The position numbers and the translations under genes were made by a program. Of a stretch of DNA of 64,000 bases, positions 58,068 to 64,000 are shown one piece after another; positions within the stretch are counted from its first letter, which is position 1; each line of letters begins with the position of its first letter. The notes under the pieces were generated by a model. That model saw nothing but the letters and a program-made list of their open reading frames with translations. It had not been told where the DNA came from and searched no databases. The DNA comes from Aeromonas sobria (GTDB lineage: Bacteria; Pseudomonadota; Gammaproteobacteria; Enterobacterales; Aeromonadaceae): assembly GCF_000820145.1 (NCBI RefSeq), contig NZ_CDBW01000006.1, positions 62,001 through 126,000 of the forward strand, in the 5' to 3' direction.

Positions 58068-59546
58068 GTGAACATTCTCGGTTATTTGCAAAAGATCGGC
58101 CGTGCCCTGATGGTGCCGGTAGCGGTATTGCCTGCCGCAGCGATCCTGATGGGGGTTGGCTACTGGATTGACCCGAATGGTTGGGGTGGTGACAGCGCGC
58201 TGGCTGCCTTCCTGATTAAAGCGGGTGCAGCCATTATCGATAACATGTCCGTACTGTTCGCAGTCGGTGTTGCTTACGGTATGTCCAAGGATAAAGACGG
58301 TTCTGCTGCGCTGGCAGGTCTGGTCGGCTTCCTGGTCGTCACCACCCTGCTGAGCCCGGGTGCAGTTGCCCAGATCAAGAGCATCCCGCTGGAAGAAGTT
58401 CCTGCCGCGTTTGCCAAGATCAGCAACCAGTTCGTGGGTATCCTGTGTGGTGTTATCGCCGCTGAGCTGTACAACCGCTTCAGCAGCGTCGAGCTGCACA
58501 AGGCACTCTCCTTCTTCTCCGGTCGCCGTCTGGTACCGATCGTAACTTCCGTCGTGATGATCGTCGTCTCCTTCATCCTGATGGCGGTATGGCCAGCCAT
58601 TTACGGTGGTCTGGTCTCCTTCGGTGAATCCATCGTGAGCCTGGGCTCCACTGGCGCCGGTATCTACGCCTTCTTCAACCGTCTGCTGATCCCGATTGGT
58701 CTGCACCACGCCCTGAACTCCGTGTTCTGGTTCAACGTGGCCGGTATCAACGACATCCCGAACTTCCTGGGTGGTCAGGCTACCATCGATGCCGCTCTGG
58801 CTGCTGGCAAGAGCCTGGATCAGGTGAAAGGCGTAGTCGGTATGTACCAGGCTGGCTTCTTCCCAATCATGATGTTCGGTCTGCCGGGTGCAGCGCTGGC
58901 CATCTATCACTCCGCCAAGAAAGAGAACAAAGAGAAAGTTGCTTCCATCATGATCGCAGCTGCCTTTGCCTCCTTCTTCACCGGGGTAACCGAGCCGCTT
59001 GAATTCTCCTTCATGTTCGTGGCACCGGTACTGTATGTCATCCACGCTGTGCTGACCGGTATCTCTGTGTTCATCGCTTCCTCCATGCACTGGATGGCTG
59101 GTTTCGGCTTCAGTGCTGGCCTGGTGGATATGGTGCTCTCCAGCCGTAACCCGCTGGCGACCAACTGGTACATGCTGATTGCTCAGGGTCTGGTGTTCTT
59201 CGGTATCTACTACTCAGTGTTCCGTGTAGTGATTGCCAAGCTGAACCTGAAAACCCCGGGTCGTGAAGATGACGAAGACACAGCTCCGGCAGTGGCTCAA
59301 TCTACCAACCGTACCGAGCTGGCCAAGCAATACCTGGACGTGCTGGGTGGTCAAGAGAACCTGGTCTCCATCGATGCCTGCATCACCCGTCTGCGTCTGA
59401 CCCTGAAAGATCGCAGTATCGTCGATGAGCGCAAGCTGAAAGCCCTGGGTGCGGCCGGTGTGGTCAAACTCGGTGAGCAGAACCTGCAGGTGATTCTGGG
59501 CCCATTGGCCGAAATCATCGCCGGTGAGATGAAAGCCCTGCGTTAA
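58068..59546 (+). CDS. nagE: PTS N-acetylglucosamine transporter, EIICB (no IIA)
   Basis: A 492-aa phosphotransferase permease that imports GlcNAc as GlcNAc-6-P. The membrane IIC domain (residues 1-390) has PVAVLPAAAILMGVGYWID, FAVGVAYGMSKDKDGSAALAG and GVTEPLEFSFMF. The IIB domain (about 415-492) has the phospho-Cys in DACITRLRL. E. coli NagE is 648 aa because it carries a C-terminal IIA; that domain is absent, so a separate IIA (probably EIIA-Glc) must supply phosphate. GGAGAGG precedes the ATG. Opposite nagBAC. Confidence 0.95.
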   Translation: MNILGYLQKIGRALMVPVAVLPAAAILMGVGYWIDPNGWGGDSALAAFLIKAGAAIIDNMSVLFAVGVAYGMSKDKDGSAALAGLVGFLVVTTLLSPGAVAQIKSIPLEEVPAAFAKISNQFVGILCGVIAAELYNRFSSVELHKALSFFSGRRLVPIVTSVVMIVVSFILMAVWPAIYGGLVSFGESIVSLGSTGAGIYAFFNRLLIPIGLHHALNSVFWFNVAGINDIPNFLGGQATIDAALAAGKSLDQVKGVVGMYQAGFFPIMMFGLPGAALAIYHSAKKENKEKVASIMIAAAFASFFTGVTEPLEFSFMFVAPVLYVIHAVLTGISVFIASSMHWMAGFGFSAGLVDMVLSSRNPLATNWYMLIAQGLVFFGIYYSVFRVVIAKLNLKTPGREDDEDTAPAVAQSTNRTELAKQYLDVLGGQENLVSIDACITRLRLTLKDRSIVDERKLKALGAAGVVKLGEQNLQVILGPLAEIIAGEMKALR

Positions 59547-59595
59547 TCGAGCGACTCGCTCACCTCAAGTCTAAGTCCATTGTTGACATAATTAA

Positions 59596-59616
59596 GGGCC
59601 CCGCTCAGGGGCCCAA
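59596..59616 (+). terminator. GC hairpin after nagE
   Basis: GGGCCCC-GCTCA-GGGGCCC stem 50 bp past nagE, without a proper T-run. It may be an attenuating or stabilising hairpin allowing some read-through to chb. Confidence 0.4.
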
Positions 59617-59667
59617 TATAAAAAAGCCAAGAAAATCCAACCTTTACTTCAAATGAGAGCAGCAGTT

Positions 59668-62331
59668 ATGAACTTGAAACATTCTCTGTTAGCCATTGCC
59701 ATGTCTACCGTTTTTGCAGGCCCCGCCCTGGCAGCTGATGCCGCCAAGCAAGCCGTGGTTGACTCCCTCGCCAGCAATCTGGTGGTCAAGTATGAAGTGG
59801 TCACCAACGACGGTGCCGGCGCAGGCCTCGATTGCCAGGCGCTCGGTTCCGAGTGGGCAAGCTGTGGCGTTGCCAAGCTGCACCTGACCAATACCGGTGC
59901 GGATGTGGATTCCAAAGACTGGAGCATCTACATCTCCTCCATTCGTCGTATCCAGCGCGTGGATAATGACCAGTTCACCATCACCCCCATGACTGGCGAC
60001 CTATATCGTTTGACGCCAACCGATAAGTTCCAGGGTTTTGCCAAGGATGCCACCGTCGAAGTGCCGCTGGTGGTGGAGTACTGGGTATTGTTCGAATCTG
60101 ACATCATGCCGAACTGGTATGTTGCCAGCGAAGGTGCCGAGCCGAAAGTACTGGCCAGCATGAGCAATATCAATGATGCCAGCACCTACGAGAAGCCGAT
60201 GCCGGCCGATGGCTGGAAGCGCACCAAGGATGACAAGAACATCCTGATGAACAGCGAAACCCGTTTCGCTGCCAACCAGACCAGCACCCTGCTGCCCGCT
60301 GGCAAGATTGACAACCAGATCCTGCCGACTCCGCAGAAGCAAGTGGTCAAGGCTGGCCCGCAGGTTGACTTCTCTACCATCAAACTCAATGCCCTGGACT
60401 TGCCGAGCGATCGCGCCGAGGTTTTGAAGGCTGAACTGACCAAGCTGGGTGTTACCCTCTCCGACACCGGCTATCCAGTCACCATCAAACTTGGTAGCAA
60501 GCTCAAGCAGGCCGAAGGGTATGACATGACCATCGGCAAAAAAGGCACGGTGATCCAGGGTCATGATATCGACGGGGCTTACTGGGGTGCGCAATCCCTG
60601 ATCTCCCTGCTGGGTGTTGATGACAAGCTGGTGAGCCAGATGACCGTCGAGGATGCGCCGCGCTTTGAATACCGTGGCATGCAGACCGACGTGGCCCGTC
60701 ACTTCCGCAGCCTGGAGACCATGAAGAAGCTGGTTGATCAGATGTCTGCCACCAAGCTCAACGTGCTGCACCTGGGGTTGACCAACGATGAAGGCTGGCG
60801 TCTGGAAATCCCGGGTCTGCCGGAGCTGACTCAAGTCGGTAGCCAGCGTTGCCACGACGAGTCCGAAACCAAGTGCCTGATGCCGCAACTGGGTTCCGGC
60901 CCGACCAGCGACAACCAGGGTTCCGGTTTCTACAGCAAGTCTGACTACGTGGATCTGGTTCGTTATGCCAAGGCCCGCGGTGTGACCGTGGTGCCCGAGA
61001 TCAACATGCCGGCTCACGCCCGTGCTGCCGTGGTCTCCATGGAAGCGCGCTACAAGCGTCTGATGGCGGAAGGCAAAGAAGCCGAAGCCAACCAGTTCCG
61101 TCTGACTGACCCGGCTGACACCTCCAACGTCACCTCGGTGCAGTTCTACGACAAGATGTCCTTCATCAACCCTTGCCAGCCGGGTGCTGCCACCTTCGTT
61201 GCCAAGGTGATGGATGAAGTGGCCCAGATGCACCAGGCCGCCGGTCAGCCGCTGACCGCATGGCACTACGGTGGTGACGAGGCGAAGAACATCATGCAGG
61301 GCGGTGGCTATCAGGATCCGGCCGTCACCAAGAAAGAAGAGCTGGTCGCCTGGAAAGGCAACGTCGACTCCAGCAAGCAGGACAAGCCGTTTGGCAAGTC
61401 CCCGATGTGCCAGAAGATGATCGACGATGGCAAGATCAAGGAAGTGGGCGAGCTGCCGGTTTACTTCGCCAAGGAAGTGGGCCAGATGGTCAAGGACCGC
61501 GGCCTGTCAACCCTGCAGGCATGGGAAGATGGTCTGAAGTACGCAGCCAACTCCAAAGATTTTGCGACCGACAATACTCGTGTCAACTTCTGGGAGACCC
61601 TCTATTGGGGTGGCTTCAACGAAGCGATGAAGTGGGCGCACAAGGGTTACGAAGTGGTGCTGTCCAACCCGGATTACCTCTACTTCGACTTCCCGAACGA
61701 AGTACACCCGGCTGAGCGTGGTTACTACTGGGCAACCCGTTTCAACGACACTCGCAAGGTGTTCGCCTTCGCCCCGGAAAACCTGCCGCAGAACGCCGAG
61801 ACCTCGGTTGACCGCGACGGCAACGCCTTCGTGGCCAAGGGTGACCAGGATCCGGTCAAGTTCAAGGGGATCTCCGGTCAGCAGTGGAGTGAAACCGTGC
61901 GTACCGATGCTCAGTACGAGTACATGGTCTACCCGCGTATCTTCTCCGTGGCCGAGCGTGCCTGGCACAAAGGTGGCTTCGAGCTGAACTATGTGAAGGG
62001 TCGTGAGTTCTCCGGCGAGACCAAGCATGTCAACAAGGCCACCCTCAACAAAGAGTGGAACCAGTTTGCCAACCTGCTGGGTCAGCGCGTGCTGCCGAAG
62101 CTGGATCAGAGCGGTGTTGAATACCGTCTCTCTGTACCGGGTGCCAAGGTAGTCAACGGTGTGCTGGAAGCGAACGTGGATCTGCCGGGTCTGCCTATCC
62201 AGTACAGCATGGATGGCACCACCTGGACTGCCTACGATGCTGCGGCTAAGCCGAGCGTAAATGGCAAGGTCTACCTGCGTACCACCAGCTTCGATGGCAA
62301 GCGCACCAGCCGCGTCACCGAACTGAACTGA
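59668..62331 (+). CDS. chb: GH20 beta-N-acetylhexosaminidase (chitobiase)
   Basis: An 887-aa exported enzyme that splits chitobiose and chitin oligomers to GlcNAc. Signal peptide ending GPALA-AD (cleavage near 22). Domains in order: CHB_HEX carbohydrate-binding N-terminal (about 30-190), GH20b (about 210-330), GH20 catalytic TIM barrel (about 335-770) with the Asp-Glu pair in WHYGGDEAKN, and CHB_HEX_C (about 805-885). Length fits Serratia and Vibrio chitobiases. ATG 59668 gives a clean signal peptide; ATG 59653 is possible. Placement beside nagE and nagBAC links it to chitin use. Confidence 0.94.
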   Translation: MNLKHSLLAIAMSTVFAGPALAADAAKQAVVDSLASNLVVKYEVVTNDGAGAGLDCQALGSEWASCGVAKLHLTNTGADVDSKDWSIYISSIRRIQRVDNDQFTITPMTGDLYRLTPTDKFQGFAKDATVEVPLVVEYWVLFESDIMPNWYVASEGAEPKVLASMSNINDASTYEKPMPADGWKRTKDDKNILMNSETRFAANQTSTLLPAGKIDNQILPTPQKQVVKAGPQVDFSTIKLNALDLPSDRAEVLKAELTKLGVTLSDTGYPVTIKLGSKLKQAEGYDMTIGKKGTVIQGHDIDGAYWGAQSLISLLGVDDKLVSQMTVEDAPRFEYRGMQTDVARHFRSLETMKKLVDQMSATKLNVLHLGLTNDEGWRLEIPGLPELTQVGSQRCHDESETKCLMPQLGSGPTSDNQGSGFYSKSDYVDLVRYAKARGVTVVPEINMPAHARAAVVSMEARYKRLMAEGKEAEANQFRLTDPADTSNVTSVQFYDKMSFINPCQPGAATFVAKVMDEVAQMHQAAGQPLTAWHYGGDEAKNIMQGGGYQDPAVTKKEELVAWKGNVDSSKQDKPFGKSPMCQKMIDDGKIKEVGELPVYFAKEVGQMVKDRGLSTLQAWEDGLKYAANSKDFATDNTRVNFWETLYWGGFNEAMKWAHKGYEVVLSNPDYLYFDFPNEVHPAERGYYWATRFNDTRKVFAFAPENLPQNAETSVDRDGNAFVAKGDQDPVKFKGISGQQWSETVRTDAQYEYMVYPRIFSVAERAWHKGGFELNYVKGREFSGETKHVNKATLNKEWNQFANLLGQRVLPKLDQSGVEYRLSVPGAKVVNGVLEANVDLPGLPIQYSMDGTTWTAYDAAAKPSVNGKVYLRTTSFDGKRTSRVTELN

Positions 62332-62351
62332 TAGCCGTCAACCGTTAACAT

Positions 62352-62379
62352 AAGGTGGGTCGTAAGACCCGCCTTTCCC
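62352..62379 (+). terminator. hairpin terminator after chb
   Basis: AAGGTGGGTC-GTAA-GACCCGCCTT followed by TCCC; T-run is short. A stronger terminator lies downstream. Confidence 0.6.
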
Positions 62380-62477
62380 AAGGGCGATGGATGACGTATC
62401 GGGTTTGGGAAAGGTTGACTGTGCGTGTGAGCCTTTGTTGTGTGTGTGTATTGTCTGTTTGTTTTTCATCACTTTCT

Positions 62478-62502
62478 GCCCCGCCTTGTGCGGGGCTTTT
62501 TT
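62478..62502 (+). terminator. second terminator before glnS
   Basis: GCCCCGC-CTTGT-GCGGGGC followed by six T residues. The 100 bp between the two terminators is T/G-rich and has no supported gene. Confidence 0.88.
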
Positions 62503-62679
62503 ATGATGGCTGCTTAAAATTGGGCAAACCTCGGTTTTTTTAGCTGCTCAATGGCTGGTAACGGCCAAATTCAGGTTGAGGCAGGGCGCGTAATGAGGGA
62601 TCATATCCGGCTTGACGGCGGGGGTATGAGGGTGCCAACCGGCACGACTTCCGCCAGTGACGCATTTTTGAGGTGAGCC

Positions 62680-64000
62680 ATGACTCAGGCGAACAGCCCA
62701 ACTAACTTTATTCGTCAGATCATTGATGAAGATCTGGCCAGTGGTAAGCACAGCAGCGTGCATACCCGTTTCCCGCCCGAGCCGAACGGTTATCTCCATA
62801 TCGGCCATGCCAAGTCCATCTGCCTGAACTTCGGCATTGCCCGTGACTATCAGGGCCAGTGCAACCTGCGTTTCGATGACACCAATCCGGTGAAAGAAGA
62901 CATCGAATACGTCGAGTCCATCAAGCAGGACGTACAGTGGCTTGGCTTCGAGTGGAGCGGCGAGATCTGCTACTCCTCCGACTATTTCGACAAGCTGCAC
63001 GGTTATGCCATCGAGCTGATCGAAAAAGGTCTGGCCTATGTGGACGAGCTGACCGCCGAGCAGATGCGCGAGTATCGCGGTACCCTGACTGCGCCGGGCA
63101 AAAACAGCCCGTTCCGCGATCGCAGCGTGGCCGAGAACCTGGCGCTGTTTGCCAAGATGAAGAACGGTGAGTGTGCCGAAGGCACCGCTTGCCTGCGTGC
63201 CAAGATCGACATGGCGTCCCCTTTCATGGTGATGCGTGATCCGGTTATCTACCGTATCAAGTTTGCTCACCACCACCAGACCGGTGACAAGTGGTGCATC
63301 TACCCGATGTATGACTTCACCCACTGCATCTCGGACGCGCTGGAAGGGATCACCCACTCCATCTGTACCCTGGAGTTCCAGGACAACCGCCGTCTGTACG
63401 ACTGGGTGCTGGACAACATCAGCATCGACTGCCACCCCCGTCAGTACGAGTTCTCTCGTCTGAACCTCGAATACACCGTCATGTCCAAGCGCAAGCTGAA
63501 CCTGCTGGTGACCGAGCAGCACGTTAATGGTTGGGATGACCCGCGCATGCTGACCGTCTCCGGTCTGCGCCGCCGTGGCTACACCCCGGCCTCCATCCGC
63601 GAGTTCTGCAAGCGCATCGGCGTGACCAAGCAGGACAACATCGTCGAGATGAGCATGCTGGAAGCCTGCATTCGCGAAGATCTCAACGAGCATGCCCCGC
63701 GCGCCATGGCCGTGCTGCATCCGGTGAAAGTGGTCATCGAGAACCTGGCCACCGATGAAGTACTGACTGCCCCGGCCCACCCGAGCAATGCCGAGATGGG
63801 AACCCGCGAGCTGAACTTTACCCGCGAAATCTTCATCGACGAAGCGGACTTCAAAGAAGAAGCCAACAAGCAGTTCAAGCGTCTGGTGCTGGGCAAGGAA
63901 GTGCGTCTGCGCAATGCCTATGTGGTCAAGGCTGAGCGCATCGAGAAAGATGCCGATGGCAAGGTCACCTGCATCTACTGCTCTTACGATCCCGAGACCC
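62680..64000 (+). CDS. glnS: glutaminyl-tRNA synthetase, partial (cut by window end)
   Basis: The first 440 of about 555 residues of a class I synthetase that charges tRNA-Gln. The frame is open to the window edge. Class I signatures: HIGH in [16 protein letters not shown] and KMSKS as [27 protein letters not shown] and [13 protein letters not shown] are typical of GlnS. The start at ATG 62680 ([19 protein letters not shown]) fits the family. In enterobacteria glnS also lies beside nagE. Confidence 0.95.
   Translation, partial: MTQANSPTNFIRQIIDEDLASGKHSSVHTRFPPEPNGYLHIGHAKSICLNFGIARDYQGQCNLRFDDTNPVKEDIEYVESIKQDVQWLGFEWSGEICYSSDYFDKLHGYAIELIEKGLAYVDELTAEQMREYRGTLTAPGKNSPFRDRSVAENLALFAKMKNGECAEGTACLRAKIDMASPFMVMRDPVIYRIKFAHHHQTGDKWCIYPMYDFTHCISDALEGITHSICTLEFQDNRRLYDWVLDNISIDCHPRQYEFSRLNLEYTVMSKRKLNLLVTEQHVNGWDDPRMLTVSGLRRRGYTPASIREFCKRIGVTKQDNIVEMSMLEACIREDLNEHAPRAMAVLHPVKVVIENLATDEVLTAPAHPSNAEMGTRELNFTREIFIDEADFKEEANKQFKRLVLGKEVRLRNAYVVKAERIEKDADGKVTCIYCSYDPET

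Overview
The window is a chromosomal segment of a gammaproteobacterium. Gene content, operon order and high-GC codon use fit Aeromonas best. Pointers are the MCR-3-type eptA, the nagE / nagBAC / chitobiase / glnS block, the bioA-bioBFCD cluster and the pair of anaerobic dicarboxylate carriers. Species cannot be fixed from the sequence alone. It is mostly core genome with one clear AT-rich insertion (about 37.5-38.95 kb). I see no rRNA, canonical tRNA, CRISPR array, insertion sequence or prophage.

Layout. 0.2-4.7 kb: rluA, rihA, a lipoprotein, a winged-helix/DUF1523 gene pair and a LysE-type exporter. 4.7-9.1 kb: a GH84 O-GlcNAcase-like enzyme between two cation/proton antiporters (a CPA1 protein and NhaP2). 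9.3-11.7 kb: a translationally coupled chain dapE - M15 peptidase - 49-aa membrane protein, preceded by yffB. 12.5-16.9 kb: dcuC, an M20 peptidase and a convergent dcuB; both transporter promoters carry FNR-like sites. 17.2-21 kb: a solute-binding protein, asnS, a small membrane protein and a HAMP protein with a c-type heme motif. 21-26.4 kb: biotin synthesis (bioA divergent from bioBFCD). 26.4-32.1 kb: htpX, a chemoreceptor, a five-module MOSC-flavin-ferredoxin fusion and a second solute-binding protein. 32.2-37.5 kb: an iron-sulfur NAD(P) oxidoreductase coupled to nifJ. 37.5-38.95 kb: the AT-rich island with one gene that has PD-(D/E)XK-like residues. 39-46.8 kb: housekeeping genes (yeeZ-like, yciA, yafD-like, grxA, dacB, radD, yiaWV). 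47-51 kb: a btsSR two-component system with a CstA-type transporter. 51.1-51.2 kb: a likely structured small RNA. 51.3-54.5 kb: an HD-GYP phosphodiesterase divergent from a PmrA-box-controlled eptA, plus the 3' remnant of a second eptA copy. 54.6-64 kb: nagBAC, nagE, a GH20 chitobiase and the start of glnS.

Functional themes. (1) Chitin and amino-sugar use: chitobiase releases GlcNAc, NagE imports it, NagA and NagB convert it, and NagC senses it. (2) Anaerobic carbon and electron flow: dcuC and dcuB with FNR-like sites, NifJ with an electron-transfer partner, and possibly the heme-HAMP sensor. (3) Cell-envelope work: dacB, DapE with an M15 peptidase, and EptA. (4) Pyruvate/nutrient sensing by BtsSR-like proteins.

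The most interesting unexplained items are a three-way-junction RNA with its own terminator at 51.15-51.23 kb, the stand-alone heme-HAMP protein, the MOSC/reductase/ferredoxin fusion, the cytoplasmic OGA-like GH84 enzyme, the orphan nuclease-like gene in the AT-rich island, and the eptA locus with a PmrA box and a duplicated 3' scar.
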